Shown here: in pieces, positions 8,246 to 16,579 of the stretch
Numbering within the stretch: position 1 is the stretch's first letter
Layout of the letters: the number at the start of each line of letters is the position of its first letter
NCBI GenBank assembly: GCA_036374835.1
Contig: DASUTB010000143.1
Location: 1 to 23,101, forward strand
DNA: 23,101 nt
DNA from: DASUTB01 sp036374835
GTDB lineage: Bacteria > Actinomycetota > Actinomycetes > Jiangellales > Jiangellaceae
Direction of reading: 5' to 3'
Notes under the pieces: model-generated
The model's input: only the letters and a program-made list of their open reading frames with translations
The model's database searches: none
What the model was told of the DNA's origin: nothing
Position numbers and translations under genes: made by a program

Positions 8246-8291
8246 CTTACGCAGTTCTACCGACGCGTTTGTGTCGGTGGCGGACGATGAT
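8246..8291 (+). promoter_or_regulatory. Shared promoter element, copy 3 (upstream of secreted-protein gene)
   Basis: Positions 8246-8263 read CTTACGCAGTTCTACCGA, followed after 22 nt by GATGAT (8286-8291). It faces the secreted-protein gene starting at 8369, giving a leader of roughly 70 nt. It lies back to back with copy 4, producing an inverted TGCGTAA/TTACGCA pair with 22 nt between. Confidence 0.6.
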
Positions 8292-8368
8292 GCGGGGCGG
8301 GCGATTTCAACAGCCGGTCCGAGGGGTGGCCGGCACAGGCGTCCCAAGACACAACGGGAGGTACCACC

Positions 8369-8842
8369 ATGCGACGAATCCTCGCTGTGAGCGCGCTAGC
8401 TGCGGTGATCGCGCTCATGATGCCCGCACCGGCGCAGGCGATCATCCACGAGATCGTGGCATCGCACTGCGCAGCTCAGGAGAACCACGACAAGACCGTG
8501 GACCCACCGGGCCAGCTCAATACGACGGGGAACTCCTTCGCTCGGGCATTGCAGGCCTCGGGGGTCTACACGTTCGTCGAGGGAGAGGATCAGGCCGGCG
8601 TTGTCGGACTCAACCTCGAGACCGGAGAGTTCGGGCCGCTCCCGGCGCCGCCTCCCGGGGAGCTCGCCGTGTCCGTCCTCGTGGACCCGGAGCGGCCCAA
8701 TGCCAAGCTCGGTGACGAGTTCATCTGGGTCTACTTCCGCGACACCGAACTTTTCGACGAGCCGGTCAACATCTACGTCCAGATCTATGACCTGGAGCAC
8801 CCAGCCTTCGAGAACTGCCCGCAGCTCCATCACAACGGCTGA
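8369..8842 (+). CDS. Small secreted protein of unknown function
   Basis: This 157-residue protein starts with a classical Sec signal peptide (MRRILAVSALAAVIALMMPA, cleavage likely after AQA at residue 24). The mature part is acidic, with Pro-rich turns (PLPAPPPGE) and two cysteines, Cys34 near the N-terminus and Cys150 near the C-terminus, which could form one disulfide. The strand-rich middle (YTFVEGEDQAGVVGLNLETG, EFIWVYFRDTELF) suggests a small beta-fold. The start at 8369 has GGGAGG about 7 nt upstream. I do not recognise the family well enough to name it. It is transcribed away from the SRPBCC-LuxR operon from a shared divergent control region, so it is probably in the same response. Confidence 0.75.
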   Translation: MRRILAVSALAAVIALMMPAPAQAIIHEIVASHCAAQENHDKTVDPPGQLNTTGNSFARALQASGVYTFVEGEDQAGVVGLNLETGEFGPLPAPPPGELAVSVLVDPERPNAKLGDEFIWVYFRDTELFDEPVNIYVQIYDLEHPAFENCPQLHHNG

Positions 8843-8857
8843 CGGCGGCGGCGAAGC

Positions 8858-8895
8858 GTCACCCGACCCGTGGCACGAACAGCGGGTCGGGTGAC
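8858..8895. terminator. Bidirectional hairpin terminator
   Basis: GTCACCCGACCCG (8858-8870) pairs perfectly with CGGGTCGGGTGAC (8883-8895) around a 12-nt loop. It sits between the converging secreted-protein gene and aceB. There is no T-tract, as is common for actinobacterial hairpin terminators. Confidence 0.8.
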
Positions 8896-8908
8896 CCAAC
8901 CGGCAGCG

Positions 8909-10513
<1,605 letters not shown>

Positions 10514-10544
10514 GGTAGTTCCTCTTTCTGTGTCGCTGCTTGAG

Positions 10545-10640
10545 TTCTGAGTGATCACGTTCGGCATGGGTGACGTAGCTTCACAAGGCTTGCGACCCTG
10601 GTGTAGCTACGTCACTCATGCCGAACGTGATCATTCAGAA
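10545..10640. repeat. Large intercistronic hairpin between aceA and aceB
   Basis: Arms 10545-10584 and 10601-10640 are inverted copies of 40 bp with only three mismatches, around a 16-nt loop. The right arm includes the aceA stop codon; the left arm ends 31 bp before the aceB start and leaves its ribosome binding site outside. Near the stop the arm reads TGAATGATCACGTTCGGC, similar to the ends of the palindrome at 19226-19422. It could act as a terminator/attenuator or an mRNA 3'-end stabiliser that sets the aceA:aceB ratio. Confidence 0.85.
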
Positions 10641-11930
10641 CTGTTCTTCTTCTGTGGAGCCTTTGAGCGCCAGCGTGTCGCTGTCCGGGTTCAGCGCGGT
10701 CGACACGAGGTCGAAGTAGCCGGTCCCGACCTCACGTTGGTGCTTGATGCCGGTGTACCCGCGCTCCTCGGCTTCGAACTCGGCCCGTTGAAGTTCGACA
10801 TAGGCGGTCATGCCGTGCTCGGCGTAGCGCGAGGCCAGGTCGAACATGCCGTAGTTCAGCTGGTGGAAGCCGGCCAGCGTGATGAACTGGAACTTGTATC
10901 CCATCGCGCCGAGCTCCCTCTGGAACATGGCGATCTGGTCGTCGTCGAGATGTGCCGACCAGTTGAACGACGGTGAGCAGTTGTACGCGAGCAGCTTGCC
11001 CGGGTACTCGGCATGCACCGCGTCGGCCACCTTGCGGGCGAGTTCGAGATCGGGCGTGCCGGTCTCGACCCAGATCAGGTCCGCGTACGGCGCGTACGCG
11101 AGCGCGCGGGTGACGACCGGCTCGATGCCGCTGTCGACGCGGTAGAAACCTTCCGCGGTCCGGCCGCCTTTCAGGTACTGCTGGTCGCGCGGGTCGACGT
11201 CACTGGTGATCAACTTGGCCGAAAGTGCATCGGTGCGAGCGACGACGATCGTCGGCACACCGGCCACGTCGGCGGCCAGACGCGCGGCGTTGAGCGTCCG
11301 GACGTGCTGCGCGGTCGGGACCAGAACCTTGCCACCGAGGTGGCCGCACTTCTTCTCCGACGCCAGCTGATCCTCGTAGTGGACGCCGGCGGCGCCGGCG
11401 GCGATCAGCGCCTTGGCCAGTTCGAAAGCGTTCAACGGCCCACCGAAACCCGCCTCGGCGTCCGCCACGATCGGGGCGAGCCAGTCGAAGCCCGGGTCGG
11501 TCCCCTCCGAGAACGTGATCTCGTCCGCGCGCAGGAGTGCGTTATTGATCCGCCGGACGACCGTCGGCACGGAGTTGACCGGGTAGAGGCTCTGGTCGGG
11601 ATACGTCTGGCCCGCGGTGTTGCCATCGGCGGCCACCTGCCAGCCCGACAAGTAGATCGCCTTGAGCCCTCCGCGCACCATCTGAACGGCCTGGTTGCCG
11701 GTGATCGCCCCGAGCGCGTGCACGTAGTCTTCATCGTTGAGCAGCTGCCAGAGCCGTTCGGCGCCCCGCCGGGCGAGAGTGTGCTCCTCTCGCACCGTCC
11801 CGCGTAGCCGGACGACGTCCTCGGCGCTGTAGGTGCGTTCCACCTGCGACCAGCGGGGATCGGATTCCCATTCGCGGGCCAGCTCTGCCGCTTCAGCCGC
11901 GATGCGCTCGTTCAGCGCCTGGGTAGTCAT
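10635..11930 (-). CDS. aceA: Isocitrate lyase
   Basis: Cleaves isocitrate to succinate and glyoxylate, the first glyoxylate-shunt step, needed for growth on acetate or fatty acids. The 431-residue length matches the short bacterial ICL class. The catalytic loop KKCGH places the nucleophilic/acid cysteine at Cys195. SGWQVAADGN, a D-A-E-A-G-F-G metal-site segment (~157-163) and NCSPSFNW are also conserved. ATG 11930 is preceded by AAAGGA about 7 nt upstream; the frame remains open to 12053 but that extension is not conserved-looking. The gene is first in the aceA-aceB operon and is divergent from a RamB/ScfR-type regulator, the usual controller of this operon in actinobacteria. Confidence 0.97.
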   Translation of the reverse strand: MTTQALNERIAAEAAELAREWESDPRWSQVERTYSAEDVVRLRGTVREEHTLARRGAERLWQLLNDEDYVHALGAITGNQAVQMVRGGLKAIYLSGWQVAADGNTAGQTYPDQSLYPVNSVPTVVRRINNALLRADEITFSEGTDPGFDWLAPIVADAEAGFGGPLNAFELAKALIAAGAAGVHYEDQLASEKKCGHLGGKVLVPTAQHVRTLNAARLAADVAGVPTIVVARTDALSAKLITSDVDPRDQQYLKGGRTAEGFYRVDSGIEPVVTRALAYAPYADLIWVETGTPDLELARKVADAVHAEYPGKLLAYNCSPSFNWSAHLDDDQIAMFQRELGAMGYKFQFITLAGFHQLNYGMFDLASRYAEHGMTAYVELQRAEFEAEERGYTGIKHQREVGTGYFDLVSTALNPDSDTLALKGSTEEEQF

Positions 11931-11954
11931 GAGTGAGTCCTTTCGCGTCATACA

Positions 11955-12050
11955 CACCAGCCTCAGCTGGTGAACTCTTGCTATAAGACACTCTGGTTGG
12001 CAGGAAGAGCTCGAATCCACAAATCTGTGGTATAAATATCGAGCATATTT
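11955..12050. promoter_or_regulatory. aceA / regulator divergent control region with three palindromes
   Basis: Within the 251-bp gap between aceA and the regulator gene are three inverted repeats. CACCAGC-ctca-GCTGGTG (11955-11972) lies in the aceA leader. CCACA-aatc-TGTGG is at 12017-12030. AAATAT-cgagc-ATATTT is at 12034-12050, in an AT-rich patch unusual for this genome. The two upstream ones are candidate operators for the adjacent regulator. I do not see the corynebacterial RamB consensus itself, so the assignment is inference. Confidence 0.45.
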
Positions 12051-12138
12051 CACACATGTAGAATCTCGCGGAGCACTTGCAGGCGCTGGACGCCAGATGG
12101 TTCCTCACAAACCCTTCTGGAACTGCTGCCCACCTTGC

Positions 12139-12144
12139 TATCCT
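12139..12144 (+). promoter_or_regulatory. Possible -10 box of the RamB/ScfR-like gene
   Basis: TATCCT fits the actinobacterial TANNNT -10 pattern and lies 37 bp before the ATG at 12182. No convincing -35 is visible, consistent with activator dependence or chance. Confidence 0.3.
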
Positions 12145-12181
12145 GGTGAAACTCAGCGGTTGTTCACAACTGGGAGGCCTG

Positions 12182-13633
12182 ATGTCGGAACAGGACGGTG
12201 AGCTGGACCTTCTCACATTGGGCAGCAGGATCCGGCACGCGCGCAAAACCAGCAACATGACCCTGAGCGAACTGGCCGAATCGGTCGAACGGGCACCGTC
12301 CCTGCTTTCACAGATCGAGAACGGCAAACGCGAGCCACGGCTCACCCTCCTGCGGTCGATCGCCGCGACACTGGGCGTCACCGTCGCCGACCTCATGAGG
12401 GCCGAGCCTCCGTCTCACCGCGCAGCGCTCGAGATCGAGCTCGCCCGCGCGCAGCAGAGTCCGCTGTACATGACACTCGGGCTGCCGGAGCTCAATGTCA
12501 GTTCCAGGCTCCCCACCGAGGTGCTCGAGTCGCTCGTGGGGCTGCATGAAGAGCTGGCTCGGCGTGCCACCGAACAGGCCGCCACGCCCGAGGAAGCTCG
12601 CCGTGCGAACGCCGAACTACGCCAGCACATGCGCGATCGCGACAACTACTTCGCTGAGATCGAGAGCATCGCGGCCAAGGTCTCCAAAGCCGTCGACCAC
12701 TCCGGCGGGCCGCTGACCGAACGCGGTGTCAGCGAGATCACGTCATATCTCGGCTTCACGTTGCACCGGGTCAGTGACCTTCCCACGGCAACGAGGTCCA
12801 TCACCGACACCCGGAACCACCGGATCTACCTGCCCGCCAGCGACCATAGCGGGCACGATCCGCGCACGATCATCCTTCAGACACTCGGCCACGTCGCGCT
12901 CAACCACACCGATCCGGCGAACTACCCCGAGTTCCTACGCCAGCGCGTCGAGGCCAACTACTTCGCAGCGGCGTTGCTCATGCCCGAGGAGACGACGGTC
13001 GAGTTTCTCCAGCGGGCCAAGGCGGCCAAGGCACTGGCGATCGAAGACCTGCGCGACACATTCGCGGTTTCCTACGAGACGGCTGCGCACCGGTTCACCA
13101 ACCTCGCCACCCACCACCTCGGCCTGCCGGTCCATTTCATGCGGGTCGGCGAGGACGGAGTCATCTACAAGGCGTACGAGAACGACGACGTCACGTTCCC
13201 GACGGACGTGACCGGCGCGATCGAAGGACAGATCGTGTGCCGCTACTGGGCGTCCCGCCGGGTCTTCTCGGCCGCCGACCGGTACGCGACCCACTACCAG
13301 TACACCGACATGGGACGCGGCACCTACTGGTGCACCACCCAGGTCGAGCGGACGCCGTCCGGCGACTTCGCGATCGACATCGGCGTGCCGTACGCCCACT
13401 CGAAATGGTTCCAGGGACGCGAGACGACCAATCGCGCCAGTTCGGGCTGCCCCGACCCGTCGTGCTGCCGTCGCCCCCCGGCCGAACTCGCCGCCAAATG
13501 GGCCGACTATGCCCGGCCGAGCGCTCGCGCCCACTCGCATCTGCTCGCCGCACTTCCTCCAGGGACGTTTCCCGGCGTCGACGACACCGACGTGTACGCG
13601 TTCCTCGACCGCCATTCGGCGGACGCCGCATAG
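12182..13633 (+). CDS. RamB/ScfR-type XRE transcriptional regulator
   Basis: This 483-residue protein starts with an XRE helix-turn-helix (~13-70; MTLSELAESVERAPSLLSQIE). A helical linker follows, then an ImmA/IrrE-like region (~180-290; GHVALNH, RVEANYFAAALLMPEE). The C-terminal short-chain-acyl regulator domain includes a Cys-rich CPDPSCC motif near residue 422. RamB of corynebacteria and mycobacteria has this architecture and controls isocitrate lyase, malate synthase and acetate-use genes. Location directly divergent from aceA supports the same job. The usual HExxH zinc motif is altered: the Glu position is Gly in LGHVALNH, so proteolysis is unlikely and the domain is probably a sensor. 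ATG 12182 is preceded by GGGAGG; the frame upstream to 12077 is likely non-coding. Confidence 0.88.
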   Translation: MSEQDGELDLLTLGSRIRHARKTSNMTLSELAESVERAPSLLSQIENGKREPRLTLLRSIAATLGVTVADLMRAEPPSHRAALEIELARAQQSPLYMTLGLPELNVSSRLPTEVLESLVGLHEELARRATEQAATPEEARRANAELRQHMRDRDNYFAEIESIAAKVSKAVDHSGGPLTERGVSEITSYLGFTLHRVSDLPTATRSITDTRNHRIYLPASDHSGHDPRTIILQTLGHVALNHTDPANYPEFLRQRVEANYFAAALLMPEETTVEFLQRAKAAKALAIEDLRDTFAVSYETAAHRFTNLATHHLGLPVHFMRVGEDGVIYKAYENDDVTFPTDVTGAIEGQIVCRYWASRRVFSAADRYATHYQYTDMGRGTYWCTTQVERTPSGDFAIDIGVPYAHSKWFQGRETTNRASSGCPDPSCCRRPPAELAAKWADYARPSARAHSHLLAALPPGTFPGVDDTDVYAFLDRHSADAA

Positions 13634-13647
13634 CCGCTCCGGGGTCA

Positions 13648-13678
13648 TTGCGGTCGTCGCCCCTTCGCGCGCTAGAGT
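13648..13678 (+). promoter_or_regulatory. Probable leaderless promoter of the PLDc_N gene
   Basis: TTGCGG (13648-13653) and TAGAGT (13673-13678) are spaced 19 bp. The -10 ends 6 nt before the ATG at 13685, so transcription should start at or next to the start codon. This explains the lack of a ribosome binding site. Confidence 0.5.
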
Positions 13679-13684
13679 GCGGCG

Positions 13685-13882
13685 ATGCTTCGGATCGTTC
13701 TGTTTCTTGCGCTGCTCGTGATCTGGATCTGGGCGCTGGTGGATGTCATCATCACGCCGAACGGCACGTTCCGGCACGGCGACAAGACGATCTGGCTCCT
13801 CGTCGTTCTGTTTGCCGGAACCATCGGCGCGCTGGTCTACGTCGCCGTCGGACGGCCGCGCCTAGGCGAGAACAGGTACTAG
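13685..13882 (+). CDS. Small PLDc_N-domain membrane protein
   Basis: A 65-residue protein with two membrane helices (residues ~4-22 and ~37-57) separated by a short polar loop (ITPNGTFRHGDKT). It resembles the PLD-nuclease N-terminal (PLDc_N) domain found alone in many actinobacteria; the catalytic HKD motifs are absent, so it is not a phospholipase. The pattern WALVDVI then P-rich loop then KTIWLLVVLFAGTIGALVY is typical. It seems to be translated from a leaderless mRNA. It converges with the polymerase gene, whose stop is 18 bp away, with no obvious hairpin between them. Function unknown. Confidence 0.8.
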   Translation: MLRIVLFLALLVIWIWALVDVIITPNGTFRHGDKTIWLLVVLFAGTIGALVYVAVGRPRLGENRY

Positions 13883-13900
13883 CCGAGCTTGGCGAGCGGT

Positions 13901-14851
13901 TCAGTCGCGGCGGGCGGCACGCGCGCGTCGCTTGCCCTCATGCATGGCCTGCACACGCGCCACCGGGATCGTGTGACCCTCGTCGATGAGTTCACGCGGC
14001 AGCTCTTGCGGCGGCGGCATCCGCTCGGCCCACGGGTCGGCGTCGCCGATCAACCCCGGTACCGTGCGCACGGTGAAGTCGCCCGGAGCGATGCCTTCGA
14101 ATTCGTCCCACGCCACGGGGAACGAAACCGGCGTACCGGGACGCACCCGCGGGCTGTACGCGGCGACCACCGTCGCTCCGCCGGCCCGTGTCGAGTCGAG
14201 GAACACTTTGCCTTCCCGTTCCTCCCGGACGTACGCCGTCGTCGCGAGCGCAGGGTCGAGTCGCTCGGCGCGGGCGGCCAGCGCGCGTGTGGCCGCGGCG
14301 GCGTCGGCGGCATCCGCTCCCTGCAACGGCACGAAGATGTGGACGCCCTTGGCGCCGCTGGTCTTGACCGCCCCCGACAGTCCCGAGTCGTCCAGCGCCT
14401 GCCGGACCAGGAGCGCCGCGCCCACGACCCTTTCGAAGCCGCTTCCCTCCGGTGGATCGATGTCGAGCACCATGTACGTCGGGCGCTCCGGTTGATCCGC
14501 GCCGACGAGGGTCACGTGGTACTCGACGGCACGCTGGTTGGCAAACCAGAGCAGAGTGCGGCGGTCATTGCACATCGCATACGAGACCTGACGCTTCGAC
14601 GCCTCCGCCCACATCGACACGGTCTCGATCCACGACGGCGCATACTTCGGCAGGTTCTTCTGCATGAACGGCGCCTGACCGCGGATCGTGCGGATGACGG
14701 ATAGTGGCCGGTCCCGCAGGGCCGGAATGATCCGATCGCTCACCGCGTCGAGGTAGTCGACAAGATCCCGCTTCGTTGCATCCGCGCCGTCGAACAAGGG
14801 CTCGTCGAGATTGGTCAGCTTGACGCCGTCCCGCGCCTCGTCGCCGCTCAT
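13901..14851 (-). CDS. Stand-alone LigD-type polymerase domain protein (NHEJ primase-polymerase)
   Basis: A 316-residue archaeo-eukaryotic-primase-type polymerase like the polymerase module of LigD, which adds ribo- or deoxynucleotides at double-strand breaks. Seen in order: LTNLDEPLF N-terminal motif, MVLDIDPPEG with metal-binding Asp130 and Asp132, SGAKGVHIFVPL with His171, and KVFLDSTRAGGATVV with the third metal ligand Asp219. The basic C-terminus (KRRARAARRD) may bind DNA. There is no fused ligase or nuclease domain and no ku gene in the window. ATG 14851 gives the expected family start, although no clear ribosome binding site precedes it. Known actinobacterial relatives include separately encoded LigD-like polymerases. 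Confidence 0.9.
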   Translation of the reverse strand: MSGDEARDGVKLTNLDEPLFDGADATKRDLVDYLDAVSDRIIPALRDRPLSVIRTIRGQAPFMQKNLPKYAPSWIETVSMWAEASKRQVSYAMCNDRRTLLWFANQRAVEYHVTLVGADQPERPTYMVLDIDPPEGSGFERVVGAALLVRQALDDSGLSGAVKTSGAKGVHIFVPLQGADAADAAAATRALAARAERLDPALATTAYVREEREGKVFLDSTRAGGATVVAAYSPRVRPGTPVSFPVAWDEFEGIAPGDFTVRTVPGLIGDADPWAERMPPPQELPRELIDEGHTIPVARVQAMHEGKRRARAARRD

Positions 14852-14921
14852 CGCACTGCGCGCCGAACGATCAGGTGAACAAGAGCGACCTCCGACCGGC
14901 AGTTCCTCATCTGATCATCTC

Positions 14922-15656
14922 CTACGCCAGGACGTCGCGACGGGCGTGAAGGTACTCGTACATCGGCCATGCCGCCTCCGCGGCCTCGGCGGCGGAGCCG
15001 GAAAGGGCCGGACGGCGCTCCTGGTACGGCGCGAAGCCGGTCGACTTCCACACCGCGTCATACCAGTGCGGTGCCCACACGCCGTCGCTGTCCCGCGGCC
15101 CGGCCGGCCACGACAGCATCCTGCCGGTGAACTCGAGCCCGGTCATATCGCACAACGCGCGGAGATAGCCCTCCGGGTCGCGCAGGAAATCAGCAGCGTC
15201 GAGCACCGCGGGCGGCGAGCCATCCGCGGCCAGCCGGTCGTACAGCTCCACCTGCTGGGGTAGCCCGATGTCGTGCGGTGTGACGGTGTCGCGAATCCTC
15301 CCGTACGACGCGACGACCTCGCGCGGATCCCGGATCAGCAGGATGTTCGTCAGCTGTGCGATCCAGTCCCGGCCGGTGTCCGGCAATAGGTGATGGCTCA
15401 TGTGCTTCTGGTAGAAGACGCGTATCCCATCGGGCACCGGGCCCAGCAGAGTCGCCACGACGGCCCGCCAGTCGGTCTCGCCGGTCGCGATCACCTCCTC
15501 CCGTGCAGGATGATCCGCACCCGTCGCGGCCAGGTAGTACGCGTACAGCGGCTCGTCCACCACGATCGCGTCGGGACGGTTCTCCCACGAGCGCATCATC
15601 GCGGTCGAGATGTTCCGCGGGCCGGACCACATGGCCAGGCGCACAACGTCACTCAT
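14922..15656 (-). CDS. P-loop sulfotransferase-like protein
   Basis: A 244-residue sulfotransferase-fold protein. The N-terminal loop WSGPRNIST (residues 10-18) corresponds to the 5'-phosphosulfate-binding P-loop. DEPLYAYYL and YQKHMSHHL follow, and ILLIRDPREVVASY matches the 3'-phosphate-binding region of PAPS sulfotransferases. The substrate is unknown and PAPS use is not proven. Its ATG overlaps the stop of the aminotransferase-like gene (ATGA), so the two are translationally coupled and probably act together. I recall plant and algal proteins in which a domain of this type (WSAPRSLST...DEPLYA) is linked to a branched-chain aminotransferase-like domain, which would support a shared pathway. 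Longer in-frame starts up to 15941 lie inside the aminotransferase gene and are rejected. Confidence 0.8.
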   Translation of the reverse strand: MSDVVRLAMWSGPRNISTAMMRSWENRPDAIVVDEPLYAYYLAATGADHPAREEVIATGETDWRAVVATLLGPVPDGIRVFYQKHMSHHLLPDTGRDWIAQLTNILLIRDPREVVASYGRIRDTVTPHDIGLPQQVELYDRLAADGSPPAVLDAADFLRDPEGYLRALCDMTGLEFTGRMLSWPAGPRDSDGVWAPHWYDAVWKSTGFAPYQERRPALSGSAAEAAEAAWPMYEYLHARRDVLA

Positions 15657-16579
15657 CGGCGGGTCTCCGCGCGGGCGGCGACGTCCCGCCGAACCAACTC
15701 CCCGTACAACTCCCGGATCCGCGTCATGACGGGACGTTCGCCGTCCCCGATCGCGCGGCCGTCGATCTCGCGCACCGGCATCACGCCGCCGAACGTGCCG
15801 GTGACGAAGGCCTCCTGCGCGCTGTACACCTCGGTCAGGCTGAAGTTCTTCTCCCGCACCACGATGCCGGCCTCGGCGCACACCTTCAGTACGTTGGCCC
15901 GGGTGATGCCGGCCAGGCAGTAGTCGCCGGTGGACGTCCACACCTCGCCACGTCGCACGATGAAGAAGTGTGTCGAGTTGCAGGTGGCGACGAAGCCGTG
16001 CGGGTCGAGCATCAGCGCCTCGTCCGCACCAGCTGCATACGCGGCGAGACCGGCGGTGATGTCGGGAAGCTTCGAGTGCACGTTCAGCTTCGGGTCGAGC
16101 ACGTCCGGCGACGCCCGCCGGACGGGGCCGGTGAACAGCGTCACCGACTCCTGGGACGGCACCTTGAACTCGGGCACGATCACCAGGGTCGCCTGCCCCG
16201 AAGCCAGCCGTGGATCCTGATAGAGGGTCGGCTTGACGCCTCGCGTCACCATCAGCCGCACGTGCACACCGTCGGCCATGTCGTTGGCGGCGAGCGTCTC
16301 GTAGAGCGCCTCGGTCAGCTCCGTGCGGCTTCGCCCGATGTCGAGCGCGATCGCGGCCGCGCCCTCATACAACCGGTCCAGATGATCGTCCAGAAACGCC
16401 GGATGGCCCTCGTAGACCCGCAGTCCTTCCCACACGCCGTCCCCGAAGACGAAGCCGGAGTCGAACACCGACACCACGGCCTCGTCGCGCGGCACCAGCG
16501 AGCCGTTGACGTAGACCCGGACGCCGGCGTTGCGCGGATCGTCGCTGTGGGCGTGCGCGCCGCCGGGTTCGGTGGTCAC
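15653..16579 (-). CDS. Class IV (fold-type IV) aminotransferase-like protein
   Basis: This 308-residue protein has the branched-chain/D-amino-acid aminotransferase fold: SVFDSGFVFGDGVWEGLRVY (37-56), PLP lysine at about Lys164 in DPKLNVHSK, GADEALMLD, and ITRANVLKVC near the phosphate site. Notably, the segment usually read VAETNATNIF is VATCNSTHFF, so the glutamate that contacts the PLP ring nitrogen is replaced by threonine. This suggests altered chemistry or a non-transaminase role. The start is GTG 16579, overlapping the menC stop as GTGA; its own stop overlaps the next gene as ATGA. These couplings decide the start over a longer frame to 16615. Confidence 0.82.
   Translation of the reverse strand: MTTEPGGAHAHSDDPRNAGVRVYVNGSLVPRDEAVVSVFDSGFVFGDGVWEGLRVYEGHPAFLDDHLDRLYEGAAAIALDIGRSRTELTEALYETLAANDMADGVHVRLMVTRGVKPTLYQDPRLASGQATLVIVPEFKVPSQESVTLFTGPVRRASPDVLDPKLNVHSKLPDITAGLAAYAAGADEALMLDPHGFVATCNSTHFFIVRRGEVWTSTGDYCLAGITRANVLKVCAEAGIVVREKNFSLTEVYSAQEAFVTGTFGGVMPVREIDGRAIGDGERPVMTRIRELYGELVRRDVAARAETRR

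Noticed and set aside
10514..10567. N-terminal extension of malate synthase to the ATG at 10567
   Set aside because: That ATG lies in the left arm of the intercistronic hairpin; GTG 10513 has a proper ribosome binding site and gives the normal family length.
12017..12050. Palindromes upstream of aceA considered as a canonical RamB binding site
   Set aside because: They do not contain the corynebacterial RamB consensus as I know it, so they are reported only as candidate operators.
15657..15941. N-terminal extension of the sulfotransferase-like gene to 15941
   Set aside because: The extra sequence is a shadow of the aminotransferase-like gene; the ATGA overlap at 15653-15656 marks the real start.
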